This document shows, in pieces, positions 45,728 through 59,235 of a DNA stretch of 64,000 bases. Location of the stretch: the NCBI GenBank assembly GCA_038503035.1, contig JAVSML010025212.1, positions 124,001-188,000 of the forward strand, in the 5' to 3' direction. Under the pieces are notes generated by a model, which did no database searches, was not told the DNA's origin, and was given only the letters and a program-made list of their open reading frames with translations. The stretch's first letter is position 1; each line of letters opens with the position of its first letter. The translations under genes were made by a program, and so were the position numbers. The DNA is from Crocodylus rhombifer. Taxonomy: Eukaryota; Chordata; Crocodylia; Crocodylidae.

Positions 45728-47189
45728 CTGAAACAAAGGAAAATATCAATCATTATAAAAGCTAGGTAAGAGTAACATAAAACATAAAGCTGAATGGCCC
45801 TGAAAATAACAGATCCTTTTGCTCATATACCTATAATCCCTAAAGTAATATTACAAAGAATAAAGCTGGAACAAATGACTAATAAGAACTAAGCCCAAAC
45901 TTTCAGCCTTCTGTGAAAGGAAATTTATGGAGCACACATTTTTACAAACAGAATCAAGCTGCCTATATTTATATATATATTTCTTATAAATTCATACAAT
46001 GATTTTCAATACAGTAGGTATCTAAGCATTATGGACTGCTATCACAGATTATAAAAGTAGAGCATGGGAAAATGAATATCTCACTCTGAACTTAGAAATG
46101 CTAATTTCTACACAAGTCTCAAAATAAATAATCAATATTTCACTCCAAGGAAAATCAAAATGCTGATGAAAAAGTGCTGAATTGATAGCACTGGCTCAGG
46201 AATGCCAATCAGCTCACACCTCTTGAGACTTCTCCTCTGACCAAGAGGGTTGCTCAGTTTATCCATGACCTACAGAACAGACACCAGGATCCCAAATGAA
46301 CATCAAAAGAAATGATTAGTATAGTTTCCTTTTCTTTTGACCATCATTGTCCGTCTCCAATTTCTTCTTCTAAGCCTTGTATTTTTAGTCTTACAGATGG
46401 TGACCCAACAGGGATACAACCTTCTACATTCAGGTAATATATGTGCCTTCTGTAGAATATTTTCTGTATTTTTTCCAAAGTCAGGTTAATAATAGAATGC
46501 TTTTTTTAAAGATTTTTTAAAATCCAGGCATATAACATTTACACAGAGTTTGTGCCAGACATGAAATAGGTGAACAGAAATGTTTTGGCATTTTTTTTTT
46601 TAAAAAAAAACCTCTTTTACATCCCAAATGAATAAGAGAGCACATGTCCACAAATAAACATTATAAACATATTTTAAAACAATTATCCTTTATGCATTAA
46701 GTATTACTTATTATGCATTTTGTAAACTTTATTTCTATTTTGTAAGCTTTAGTGATATGACCGTACTAAGAGCATGTAATCATTGCTCAGAGAATTAAGT
46801 AAATAAAAATAATATTTAAAAATAAAATCTATTCCACCTTTAAGTTTCTACCAAGACTTATGTTTAGAGCTCTGTGTAGCTCTTCATGAACTCACTGTTA
46901 TCACCCAAAGGGAAATGGATAGTATGCCCATTTCTACATGCACCTTGTTTTCACTAGTTACCTGTGCATCCCCAATGAGGTCTGTTGCACTCTTTAGGAA
47001 ATGTTAGTTTAATGAAATGCTAGTTTAATGATTTTATTCAGGTAATCAAAGAACATACCTATTTTTAAATATCTGCTTTTAAACACAACTTCTTGTCATA
47101 AGACTTCACACAATTCTATTCCTAATGGGGGACCTATTGTTTGGGACTTTATTGTCCATAAAAGGGAGATAGGTGGGCTACTGAAAAGG
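45728..47189. other. CDC42BPA: Intron upstream of the first visible exon
   Basis: Starts with the T-rich acceptor tract of the exon at 45636-45727. The rest is AT-rich with no repeat I can name. It belongs to the intron that extends to the right window edge (at least 18.3 kb). Confidence 0.5.
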
Positions 47190-47520
47190 AAATTGAACTA
47201 GAATCCAGAAGCCAAGCACTGAAGCTATGTCTTGAACCCACATTTCTTGTGTGATCTTGGACAGACTGTTTAAAATAGTGCTTCCCAAACTATTTCTCAG
47301 CATGGCCCTGTTTCCCCAGCATGGCCCCTCACTCCCAACCCACAGCCCCCATCCCTATGACCCCATCTGCTGATGCTGCTACCCCATTTGGGGTTGCAAC
47401 CTACATATCTTGTGCTCCGTTTCCTTATCTGTAAAATGGGGATAGTACTTACTACCCTACTTCAGAGAGATATTGAGAGGACTGCATAATTACTTAGACA
47501 AGTAGAAGATGGCACGTGCT
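47190..47520 (+). mobile_element. MIR-type SINE split by a hAT-like MITE
   Basis: The left part has the MIR core TGTGTGATCTTGG followed by a degraded region. The right part has GTTTCCTTATCTGTAAAATG and GGGATAGTACTTACTACC, which are hallmark MIR 3' sequence. A MITE at 47287-47405 separates the halves. The 5' tRNA-like head is too diverged to delimit. Confidence 0.75.
47287..47405 (-). mobile_element. hAT-like MITE, internally deleted relative of 62633-63037
   Basis: In reverse orientation it shares both termini of the 405-bp element: GTGCTTCCCAAACT...CTCAGCA at one end and GACCCCATCTGCTGATG...CCCATTTGGGGTT at the other. About 280 bp of the middle is missing, and the last 25 or so bases of one end have been lost. 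Confidence 0.65.
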
Positions 47521-48325
47521 CTCAAATGAAGTAACTGAAACACCTTGTTTAAATGCATTTAGGTTTTAAAAGTACAGATAGGTTAAAAAAATTGGTCAAC
47601 ATTTATGTGATATTTGGAAAAAAATGGCCCATTAAAATATTTTCAGATCCTGCTTGCAGGGTGGGTTTTAAAGCAATTCATCCATGAGCCTTGTTATACG
47701 ATGCCAAAGTCCCACTTACTGAGGGATTATGCGGGGTCTGTGTGGACACATTTCTTTGCAGGACTGATAACTAGAACCATGAAGAAAATTTCTAAGTTGT
47801 AACAGTAATTGCTTCCTCAGTGTAACAGCAACAACAAGGTGCAGTTGCACAAATGCCCTATTCTGGTTACATATATGCTTAAACTCATGCTGTATTCTCT
47901 AGATATTAAACATTTGGGCTTTTTGCACAGATTTACAAAAACAAAAAAATCTACCAATAATTAAATGAACTGATTTAAATGGAAAATGAGTATGTAAGTG
48001 TACTAATTATTTAGTTCTAAATTAAAATTCTGATATAAAGTTGATGTAGATATAAAAATATGATCCAGCACTTTAAAAATCCTTTTCCAAAACATGTCTC
48101 TCTTTCTAGCATTGATTATACAATGGAACTCTATAAAATGAAGTCGATATACACAAGGTATATAGTAGGACTAGTGGATTTTCTAACTTGTAATACAAAG
48201 GCCTTCTTTCCCCTGCCACAGAAAATGATGTACATTATATACATCAGAGAATAATAAACACAAGGTGTTTAAAAATCATAGACCTTATCACACATGCTTT
48301 AATCAAACACTGTGGATTTAAGTGG
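47521..48325. other. Intron, nothing recognised
   Basis: AT-rich host sequence; no exon or repeat was recognised. Confidence 0.45.
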
Positions 48326-48672
48326 TCATAGAATCATAGGATCATAGAAGTAGGGTTGGAAGGGACCTTATAGATATTCAAGTCCGACCCCCTGCCAGGG
48401 CAGGAGAAAAAAAAACTGGGCTCAAATGATCCCAGCTAGGTAGGCATCAAGCCTCCTCTTAAAGACCCCCAGGGTAGGAGCCAGCACCACTTCCCTTGGA
48501 AGTTGGTTCCAGATCCTAGCCGCCCTGACTGTGAAGTAGTTCTTGCGGATGTCTAATCTAAACCTTCTGTCTAACAACTTGAGGCCGTTATTCCTTGTTA
48601 TGCCAGGGGGTGCTAGGGGAAACAAGGTCTCACCCAAACCCTTCTGGTCCCCCCTAGTGAGTTTACAGACTG
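48326..48672 (-). mobile_element. CR1 3' fragment
   Basis: Minus-strand CR1 3' end. A short frame shows RFRLDIRKNYFTVRAA, RIWNQLP and LGVFKRRLDAYLAGII, followed by the UTR and a TCATAGAATCATAGGATC-type tail. 5'-truncated. Confidence 0.92.
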
Positions 48673-51600
48673 TCCAGGTCCCCCTGGTGAAGCATCTGAT
48701 CTGACATACCAGATATAACACTGACTAAAATCAATAAAATAATACTGTATCTTAAGGGTGGACATCATTAAAACTGCTGTAGAACAAATACAAAAGTTAA
48801 AAAATTAAACATAAGACTACACACTCAACCCTGCTTAGATTAAGTAGATGAAAAGATAATCCCAGAAATTTCTCTTTCAGGAATTTTCCCTTCTGGAGAA
48901 AAATAGCCACAAACTTTAACCCAATTAACAATCACACTATTGAAATTTGATAAATAAGCAGATCTATTAAATTCATAACTGCTCCCAAAATCATTTGATA
49001 TCAACATTCAGCTGATAGAATTGGCTTATCCAAAGAAAAGTAGCTCTCATTATATTAATGCATTAAATTGATTCCCATCTACAATGTCCGTGAAAACATT
49101 CTTTACATGAATGTTTTGTTGATGAACTTTTTAGATATTGGAGGGATCCAGGATGCCTGGGAAAACAGACTTTAAAACTTCACATACTTTAAGAACAAAC
49201 AATGACAATGTCTATCTATGAAATTCAATTGCTAACAAAGAAATTCAAATGATTCAATTTCAAATGCAATATTAAAGTTTCACTGGAAGAGGCAATTTTT
49301 GAGAAACCTTGATGTTTGGCTTTGATACTGAAAGACTGATATTAGTTAATTTCCATACCAGCAGAAACTTTCTTAAGAAATTGGGGGATTTTCACCCACA
49401 GGAGGCAAATGTTAAGATTAATTATAGTTTTTGGCCATGCATGCAGTTTCATATACAGGCAAAATTACTTTGCTCATTAAAGTTACTTTTTGTCTACACT
49501 GCAGGATACCCATTTCTTCAGATTTCTGTTTCTCAGATTTGAAAGGATAAAATATTTTTGACAACCCTGACCTTTTTTCACCCTGTCTTCTCACCAGAGC
49601 AGAGGGAACTGGACATTTACTACCACACAACAGTACATCTAAGCATTTAATGCTATTTGCATCCATCTACAGCTTTAAATCACATGGACTGGACTTAATA
49701 TAATTTATTTTTAAAAATCAGCCTTTTCAGCCCCTGGGTATCTGCAAGCAGCTTTGGTGCTTGGCTGCCTACATGTTCTTTAAAGTCCTGGGGCAGGGGG
49801 AGCCAAACAGCAGTCCGGGGTTGCTCCTGCCTGGGGAGCATGACAAAGCACACTCCAGCCATGGGGGTTTTAACATCTTGCTGCCCGTAGCTCTATTATC
49901 TGTAGTGCTATAAATTTTGTAGTAGTACAAAAATAATGTCTATAGGGAGCCAACGTATCTTCTTTCCCCCGCTACTTTAATTTACACACACAGATGTACA
50001 CGTGCATGTGTGCATGTTGTGGGATGGGTAAAAATAACTAAAACCAAAACAGTCCTTTGTCAGGTAAGCCTAGATTATATCATATAATGCAATTAGAAAG
50101 ACTACTTTAACATAAACATAGTGATATGTGTATTCTAATCTTTTTCAAACAGCCAAAATACTCCATTAAATTGTTAACTTAAATACCAACTGATTGAAAA
50201 TAACAGGCAATTTTTAATATATTATAAGCGCTGTTAGAGTACAAGGTAAAATATCCTGCTAACCAGACAAATTTCTTAAGTCACAAAAATCACCCTTCCC
50301 TTTATATTGTGGGGAAAGGACTGTCATTCTTTAACTATTACATTTTGGAATCTTCTAGAGTTCTCAAAGAGATACTGGAAAAATAAACATAGTCAAAATA
50401 TGACAGATGAAAATTGGCTTAGGCTGTATTTAGTGATTCACAGTGTCAGCAGTAGTGAAAAGTCTGTAAACCTTTTTTGGCTACTTTTTTATAAACTTAA
50501 GAAACAGACACGACAATGTTTGGCCCAAGAGTTCCATACAGAGTGTCCAAGAAAACTCAATCCACCGGGCAATTTATTTTACATGGCTTGTACAAATGGT
50601 TAATTTGCTTCATCATCAACATTATGTTTGTCTGTTATACAAACAGTCGTAACCCTTGTGGCAAGAAAATCATCTGAAGAATAACAAATTTAGCATGGCT
50701 AAGGGCTTTAGAAGTTGTACCTTAACATAGACATCTCATGCTTATGGATTTGTAGGCTATGAGGTTAGGGAGCAGATATTTTGTCAGTCGTTTGACAATG
50801 TTATACAAGTTGCTTAAAAGGAAATAACCTGCAAGGTCAAGGGAAGGTTTTTGTGCAATCTCTCTAAATACATCCCTTGAAGGGATGAAAAGCTGATTGA
50901 AAGAGCAATTTATTTTTTTGCTCTCAGAACAAAAAGGAACCAGAAGCAATTCAGACTATGTAGAAACAGTTGTTTTGCTTTAAGGCTGAGACAGGACTAA
51001 GCTTTATTATGCAGCAGTAACTATGTCCTTTAGAAAAAGTTGCAACTATCTGATCATGGGTACCAAACCAGGACAATTTTCAGTCTTGAACCTACACAGG
51101 AAAACTGCTGATGCTGTGCTGTCAAGAAGGCTTCTTGCAGGCATTCAATCACTCATATATGACAAGAAAAACCAGTCAAACAATTCATTCTCAGGAGAGA
51201 AAAGAAACCTGCCAATAAACTATTTAAAAAGATCTCTATTTATTTAGCAATGCAGCCATCACTAGTATTTCTTCAAGCCATCCTCAAGTTAAGTTTTTTT
51301 CTTCCCGTCTTTTATGCTCCACCATTTCACTCACGTTTTCAACAGATGAGAGTCATAAAATGAAGGGGGAGCAGTACAAATCCCTAAGAAACATCTGCTT
51401 TACACCTTGGCACTGGAGCTTCAGCTATAATGAGAAGCTGATTAGATACAAAGGGAAAACCTAGTAGTGATCTCTTCCTCAGCCAAACCAGTCTGACTGC
51501 CATAACGAAGGAGGTCCACAGTCTGTTTATATTTACATACATTTTCTAGTGGAAGAGAAGCAAACCAGAAGCTACTGAAACGAATCAATTAGAGTCTAAT

Positions 51601-52318
51601 CCTCTCTCGTACTTGATCTCTTTGTAAACTAGGTCTAAGAGAATCAGTTTATTTACTGCCAATTGAACATCAAGAATTGGAGTGAGCTTTTCAAAGACAG
51701 AGACAATCTTTCTCTCTTGAATAACCAACAATCTCTTAGTGGTGATGAGATCCACCACTAGCAGAACTGATGACACATCACAAGTTCAAATATCAATAAT
51801 GCAGAAACAGCTCCAAGCTTTTTCCTTCCTTCAGAATATGACAAGACAACCCATTACCACTCATCTTATTCCTAAAAGTATTTAGGTGTCTAACTACTAT
51901 TTAGGTGTTCACTTTCCATGAAGTTAGGCACGCCTGGCCAAAGTGCCTGGCTGAGATCACCTCATGAACTAACTGCTGGTGGAAATTTAACTGCCGGCTG
52001 AAATTAAACTCGTGTGAAATCCATGCTGACTGCCTGGAAAAAATATTAATATGTGAAGCCATGGAACAGCCTTCTCTTAGGGAAGATGCATACACACAGT
52101 TGGTCTGCACTTAGTCTGTGGGTTAGTCCTTCTAGATTTCTGACTGATGCCAAGCTGCCTCGCACACCAGTGCTTCTGGGCTACATATATCACAATCTCT
52201 GGATACACAGAAGCCTGCACCTCAGATTGGTGGATGAGGAGACTCCTATTACCTCCTAAAGCAATTATATCAGTGCATCTACATGGATATGAAGCCTTGG
52301 GGAGGCCATGGGATACGA
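48673..52318. other. Intron, nothing recognised
   Basis: 3.6 kb, the longest stretch without a repeat I can name. No splice-flanked coding segment in the minus orientation was found, and I did not see MRCK exon 1 sequence here. Confidence 0.45.
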
Positions 52319-52680
52319 AGCTACCATAGTTTCCTCACATATAACACACAGCTTTTTTTCCCCAAAGCAGCAGAAAAAAGGCTCCCCATGGGCTTGGACA
52401 TTTGGCCGTGAGGGCAGGGAGGAAGAGTCGGGGCAGTCTTGACTGCTGTGGCCAGAACACCAGCTGGGCCTGTGGCCAGACCCCGTGCACTGGCTCTGGA
52501 GCGATGCACCAGGTTGAACTGGGCACACCAAATCTGAGACCACATGCTGGCTCAGATCCAGAGCACAGGGTTGGACCCATGGTGTGGCTCCCAGCACCTC
52601 TGCAGCAGGATCAGGTCCAACTTCCCCGTGTGGCCCCTGAGCCCCCTCCATGTGGCCCCTGTACATTTGACACCCCTGAT
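52319..52680. mobile_element. Truncated Tigger-like element with GC-rich core
   Basis: Starts TACCATAGTTTCCTCACATA with TATAACACAC following, like the right end (read inward) of the element ending at 22825. It continues into a GC-rich core with CAGATCCAGAGC-type words similar to 22346-22640. No matching right terminal repeat is visible. Confidence 0.55.
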
Positions 52681-53574
52681 CTAGGCTGAGGATAGGGACT
52701 CTTTTTCTAGAATGGTTTAGTGCAAAGATAAAACTCATTAATGTAGACACAGCTTTCTCAGGAACAAGTCCAGGACGGTGCAGCAGACTCCTGAAAGAAT
52801 AAAGCATGACAAACCTCACCAATTTCCATTCCAAGTCAAAGACTCAACTCTCCTCTTTTTTTTCTTCACTAATTAAATAAAATTTTAAAATCCACAGTTT
52901 CTTAATGGAAAGGTACATGGGAATCAAAAAGTATGTGCGCCAACTGCTAGTCAAGCTACTTAAGGCAGTACTGGAAGGCATGCAAACTAAACAGTGAGGA
53001 GCAGAGTGTCAGAAGCCGAATAAAGCAAAATAATGCAGTATCAACTTTTCCCTTCTGAGGCTATAAGCATTTTGTCGTTTTGGAACTTCTGCAAAAGGGC
53101 TGCGTCTTTTCTGCCTTTCCCAGTTTGGAAGGAAAGAATGTAATAATGTTTTATTGTAGGGCTTAATCCAAACCCAAAGTTTTTCCATTGCCTTCCATCA
53201 GCACTGAATCAGGCCTTCACTGATTGTGACATATGTAAATGGTATATTCACAGTTTTTAGGATAGGATTTAAAATAGAGGATTCAAAGAACGTAACAGGG
53301 GTGTGAGATGGAGGGCTGTGGATAAGAAATTCATGTCATTTCATAAAGGCCTCTGTGATGAAAACTCTCCTTTTGTGAGCTTTGAGTTAGGAAATATTAA
53401 AACTCTACCCTCATCAGGAAAAAAGGTAGGCTAAAATTATTTTTTCCTTTCTCCTCTACAAATTACACCTGGGTTTCAACATAAAGAACTAAGAGCCCAG
53501 GACCTATCTGGAGACAACTGGTTGGCTTTGCTGAACCAGTTGAGGTGCAAAGTTCTGACCTAACTGGACTCTGG
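52681..53574. other. Intron, nothing recognised
   Basis: Host sequence; no feature was recognised. Confidence 0.45.
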
Positions 53575-54050
53575 CTAAGTAAAGACAGTCAAAAGGCCTG
53601 AGGTTGAATGGATTCAATCTTCACAGGTTAGTTTAAATTGCATACATTGAACCAATAAGCAAGTGAACAGACAGTCACTCTGATTTCAGAAATGCAGCCA
53701 TATGCCTGCAGTGGCCCAGGCCTAGTGCTGGGGATGGGGTCGGGGGTGTATGAGCATGCCTCCCTGGTGGGCTGCAGCAGACAGTTTGGGCCTACAGGGA
53801 GAGGCACAAAGCATCCTGGGAGGCTGGGAGACGGTGAGTTAACTTGAATCTAGGGGGGATCTGGGACAGAAGTTGAATAAACTGATTTCACCTAAATCAG
53901 TTAACTCTGATACTACATCCATCCAGGTTTATCTTAAACTGGTTTGGGCCATTTTCAAAGTGGTTTATGTGCACTGAACTTCTGTTGTGTTACAGATTTT
54001 AACCAGTTTCCAATCACTTATACTGATTTATGGGCAACTTCTGTCCCTAG
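53575..54050 (+). mobile_element. Non-autonomous DNA transposon, 476 bp, copy 2
   Basis: Same family, orientation and length class as 23268-23740. The left end CTAAGTAAAGACAGT and the right end read inward CTAGGGACAGAAGT are a degenerate inverted repeat. Flanks actctgg and cctctgt are loosely similar. Confidence 0.7.
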
Positions 54051-56423
54051 CCTCTGTCATCTGGGTGATCCATTTCCTTTTCTGATTCTATTTCTAAGAA
54101 AGATCCATCTCCTTTTTCTGATTCTGTTTCTAAAGGAAGATGTGAGGTGGCTGGCTGAACAGCAGGGACAGTTATTAAAGGCACTGAGCTCAGCATAGTA
54201 CAGGATTAGCTCCTAAAATCTTCTAGGGGTCTACTATGGGTACAGCAGTCCAAATGAAGGTGGTACAGCATAAGCCTGAGAGGGAGTTCTGCTGAATGCT
54301 GCTACAACGGTGCTATGGATTGGTTTAGTCTCTCCTGTCCTCCACAGGTCTTCCTTCTTTTTTAATGATATGCAGACAAAAATTTAAGCCACAGTAAGAA
54401 ATTCACTAAACATCTCAATTAAAAGCAAAAGGAGGAAAAAAAAGGACTTAGCAAGAGAAAGCTGCTGAAAACATGGTCAACTTAGCTGCAGCAAGAAAAC
54501 AAGTAGAAAGAAAAGAAAAGAAGGCCTGCCCCCAGAATACCAGTAGTTGAAAGGCACAAAAAGAGCTTTGTTGGAACTGGCTGCCAACTCTGTGTAGCAG
54601 ATGAGGAGCAATACCCTGTAGTCAGCAGTGATAGCAGTTGGATCACAGAATGTTATTTAGAGCAAGGTAACATATGAGCCACAAACATGCTTCTTGGTTT
54701 TACCAGTTGAAATTCTGTTTTCACTCTCTTGAAAATTGTTCTTAACATATTTTTCATGATGAACAGTAAGTGCCAACATCTGTAAGTGCAGTTTAAAAGA
54801 ATGTGGTGTTTCCTGAGAATATGAAATATACCCGCAAGTTCCTGTATCGTAATGGTAAAGTTAGACACACAATATTCTGGCTCCTTTCTATGTTAAAAAA
54901 AGTAATATATTTTCATCTAGGTCAACTGGAAATCATCCAGCCATCTTTGGCTATAACTTACCCCAAAATAATTCGTAACCAGGGAATTTCAGATCGGGGC
55001 AAGAAATGAATTTCTTTTTCTTTTATATCTGAGAGGGTTTTTAACATTAAATGTAAAAATATCCCTGATGTTCATGTAATATCTACTGCAAAGAACAGAT
55101 AAATTTATCTCTGTCCCACATTAATGTGGGTCAGTTTATATTTATACTATGAATGGTCTTAAAAGCACATTATTAATCTATCAGTGTTAAACACCACCTT
55201 AATTCAGCCTCTTTGTACACATGCATTATAATACAATGTTTAACTACATGATCAGATACTATTTTTCCACAGATACCATCCACTAAATATGAAGGACATG
55301 ACAGGGGGTGGAATCAGGGTTGTGTGGTGAAAGAAGCTGTTATGTGTAGGATCCTACAGTTTGCTATAGAAGTTGGAAGATGAATAAAGCAAGGAATTGC
55401 AGAACAAAAAAAAAAAAGGTTTCATGGTTAAGGCAGTTGAAGGATATTTTGGAAAACCAGATTCTTTCTTTCTCTGCCATGGAGTTTGTGTGATAAACCA
55501 CTAGGTAAACCACTAATCCATCTTTTTTATGGGTATCCCCAAATTGCATGTTTCTCTTTTTTGTGTGCCCATCCCAAAACTCCAGTGCCTGATTTGCAGA
55601 AGTGCTGAGCACTAGCACTGCAGCTAAAGCCAACTGGAGCTATATTTTGACTGAACACATGAAGTGCTGTATAACGATTGGTAAAGGAAGTACTATCCAC
55701 CCTGTACACTGAATAAGGAAGGGGCCCCATCAAAAAATTGTTCTAGATTATGCCATCAAAGACCATCACAATACACATGCACAAGGAAGCGGAAGAAACA
55801 CCCTTAATGCTGGCACTTCATAACCTTTGGGTGGTGCTTGATTTTGCATTGAAACAAAAATATTATTTTAATGTTGGCTATGAATGCAAGTGTGTGCTTG
55901 TAATTTCGGGGGGGGGGAGGGGTTAAGGTTATTTTTAATTAAAAAAAATAAAACTAGAAAACCCAGAGCTTCTCTCATGTGGCAACATACTGACACATGT
56001 TTCATCAGCAGGGCTGGCACCTTCAGGTCCACAGCACAGCCTGCTGTTATATGCAAGCTAAGTGTGTGTCATCCTCGATGTGGACAAACACCCATGAGGC
56101 ATACAACATACATTTTGCTAATTCATTTCACAGGTGCATGCTGACAACAGGACCGGTGAAACTGGAATCTTTAGCTGTACCATAAACCAGGGAGGGAAGT
56201 GTGCCCCAGGAGGTGTTCTCCCTTCTGCCTACTTTCTCAGTGTGTGAGCCTTCTGCCTTGTCCCCTCCAAGCTTGTTGTTGCCTCATGTCTTCCCCAGCC
56301 TGGCTCCTCATCCTAGATCCCATTTCCCTTACCTGGCCAGCCCTAAATCTCCATGTTCCTTCCCAGACTCCCCCTCCAGTCCTAATCTCTTTGTTCAGTC
56401 ATTCACAGATTCTGCTACTCCTG
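54051..56423. other. Intron, nothing recognised
   Basis: AT-rich host sequence with a G-run at about 55910-55920 and A-tracts. No exon or named repeat. Confidence 0.45.
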
Positions 56424-56758
56424 CCTACAAGTATATTAGGGGCGTACATCAGGGCCTGGGGGAGCATCTGTTCACCAAGGCACCCAGGGAAAGACAAGAA
56501 ACAATGAACACAACCTGCTTGAAGATAGCTTCAGACTGGACATAAGAAAAAGCTTTACAAGTTGAGTGCTGAGGGTCTGGAACAGACTGCCCCCAGAGGT
56601 GGTACTGTGACCCACCCTTGCAATCTTCAAAAAACATCTTGACACCCACCTTGCTGGGGTCATGTGACTCCAGCAGCCTTTCCTGCCCAAGTGCAGGGGG
56701 GCTGGACCCGATGATCTTGTAAGGTCTCTTCCAGCCCCTAAAATTTATGAATCTATGA
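56424..56758 (+). mobile_element. CR1 3' fragment, decayed
   Basis: Shows AYKYIRGVHQGLGEHLFTKA and then, after frame changes, the RLEQTAPR-like region, the LAGVM terminus and the UTR GGCTGGACCCGATGATC with an ATGAATCTATGAAT tail. Confidence 0.85.
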
Positions 56759-57609
56759 ATCCCAGCATCTCTGTCTACAGTCCCATTGCCTAGCCAGACC
56801 CAGCCTCCCCTGCCAGATCCCTAACCAATCTGGTTTTCTCTTCCCGTGGTGGCTCACAATCCTCCCCTTGCCTTACCCCTCCCATTTCTTTGTTCAACAA
56901 ATCCAAGATTTCCACAAACCCTTCCCCCCAGCCTAGTTTCCTTGTCCAGTAAGTCCCCCAGTGTCTGCCAGAAATTCCCAGTCCTAGTGTCTTTATTGTT
57001 CTCTCCCTGCCAGCCTTCATGTCTAATGCCTCTGTCTTAACTTACTGTTTGAACTCTCAACCCCCATCCCCTTCTGCTATTTCTACCTTCTGCATTCAAA
57101 GCAAACAGCTTCCCTATCCATGCTGCCTGGGCCTAGCAGGGGATCAGTGATAGCACAGGAGAGACTGGCTCTCCTTTCAGTCCTGGTTCCCCAATGTGGC
57201 ATGACTCAAAGCAGCTGGAAGCAGCAGTTGCAGGGGTAATTCTGCTCAGTGCTGAGCTGAAGCATGTCCAGCACAGACTAAACCTTGAGATTCTGCCATG
57301 CTATATTAAATTTGTACCGAGCATGTGTAAGCTATACATTTTTAAAGATTTGCAACCTTCTGAAAAGCCTAAACTACAGACAACCACCTTGCTATATATA
57401 TATAAGCAAAAATGTGTATATATAAAAAAAGAAAACCAATCCAAAACAAACAACTCCCCCACCACCAAAAAACAAACCAAAACCAAGTACCATTTTCAGT
57501 TAAGGAATGTGGCCATTTTCAAAATACTTGCATACAGTAAATGCCTTAAGTTCAGCAGACCGATTCTTGCATCAGATGTTGAAAGTATCACTGTCTGGGA
57601 ATTAAGAAG
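56759..57609. other. Intron, nothing recognised
   Basis: The first 400 or so bases are C/T-rich (many CCTCC/TTCC words). The 165-codon frame at 57194-57691 shows no family resemblance. Confidence 0.4.
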
Positions 57610-57611
57610 TA

Positions 57612-58122
57612 CAGGCAGCCCCCACTTAACACGGTTTCAGGTAGCGCTATTTCACTATAGTGCTCATTTAAAATTAATACCTTTCACTTAACGCTCAGCA
57701 AAGCAGCAGCAGTTGTAAGAAGTGGTGAGTGGCAGCGAGTGGGTGGGCAGGCATGACCTCAGGGCCTGTACTGGTGCTGCAAGGCCAGGGCCAGCAGGGG
57801 CCCAGGGCAGGGCAGCAGGAGCTGGCATGTGGTGCCAGAGCAGCTGGCGGGCGGGGGGGTGGGAAGAAGCGGCAGCAGGGAGAAGCATAAGTGTGGTGGC
57901 AGAGCTGGCAGGAGTGTGGGGTGTGGGCTGGCACATGGGGCCAGAATGGCCAGCAGGCAGGCAGAGGGATGAAGAGAGGCAGCGGCGATGGTGAGAAGCA
58001 GAAGTAACCAATTATTTCTATTTACACTAAACCCCATGGGGAAATGGGTTTTGCTTAGCATGGTCTCGCTTAATGCTTGGTTTTCCCAGAACCAGTTAAG
58101 AGCGTTAAGCGAGGGTTGCCTA
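57612..58122. mobile_element. Tigger-like element, 511 bp
   Basis: Inverted ends of the CAGGCAGCCCCCACTTAACAC type match at 16 of 21 positions. TA flanks are at 57610-57611 and 58123-58124. Subterminal CTTAACG/GTTAAGC words are followed by a GC-rich core (57720-57990) with long frames on both strands that look like composition effects. Confidence 0.78.
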
Positions 58123-58124
58123 TA

Positions 58125-59233
58125 TGGTCAGTGTCACTCAGGTGTATACAAGTCATATTCCGGTAGAAGGACTGTAGAAAGCTGCAAAAGCCTTTTGCTC
58201 TCCTGTCTTATAACAAGTTACAGAAAATACTCAAGGGGGGGCGACCACCTTTTTTCCTCTAAAATCTTTTTTGCATGAGCAGGTATAACATATTTATGCA
58301 TGTACCATACGTAACTATTTCCCCCACATCTGCCCTCCAAAATTGGGGTGTATGTCTTAAAATGGGAGATCGATTTTTCTTTGCTGGAATAGAAGCATGG
58401 AGACACTGCACTCTAATGGCTGCCAAAATGGCTTCCATTTCTCTCTGGCCCAATAAATAGAAGGGCTGATTACAGAAGTAAAAAAAAAAAAAGAAAAAAA
58501 GAAAAACTGTCCTTTACTTTCAGCTTGGTGCACCCCTATGCCAAGCATAGCACATGCCCAGAACAGGAATCATGTAAGTTTGACCCAGCTCACCCAACTC
58601 CTGTATAGATTGCACACTTCAGCGGGGCTTTTTGGCACCTCTATCTAATAGCTGATTGAATCAGCCATTACATAAAAGTGACGAAAAAGCCCTGCTGAAG
58701 CACATGTTCTATAGATGTTAGGGGAGCCAGGTCAAACTGACTAACTTCCACTTCTGGTAATATGCTGGTTTTTGTTTGTTTGTTTTTTTCATGTGCGTCT
58801 GTGGCCAAGGATTTCAGTGTTAGCTGTCTCACAGCTGCTAAGAAATTTGCACTAGCTCCTGGCTTAACACTGTAGTTTATACTGGAAAGAGCAATTGAGC
58901 TAGATCAGGACAAATGAGCTGCTGCATGCACTGTATAGGATTTTGATGAGGCCTGTGGTATGGGAACAACATTATTATTTACAAGAACTTTATATCTAAA
59001 GACCTGTACAGTAAAGAAGGGCAGTCTTGCCACTGCTTTTGTAAGAGTCCAGAGCTCAACCTTGTTGCTGGTGTCCTATCTTAGGAAGTTCCTGATGCCC
59101 ACCTACACTGTTTCCTGACATGCCACACTTCCTGGAGATTCTGTGTTTCCAGGACTTGCTCTATGTCACACAGCTGGCTTTGACTCTGGTAACATCTTTT
59201 TCTCAACCTTTAGCTTTCCAAAAGCAAGGTATA
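58125..59233. other. Intron with a possible old Tigger-like scrap
   Basis: Around 58200-58470, AAAATTGGGGTGTATGTC-like words resemble the Tigger-like families elsewhere in the window, but no ends can be matched. The rest is unremarkable. Confidence 0.35.
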
Positions 59234-59235
59234 TA

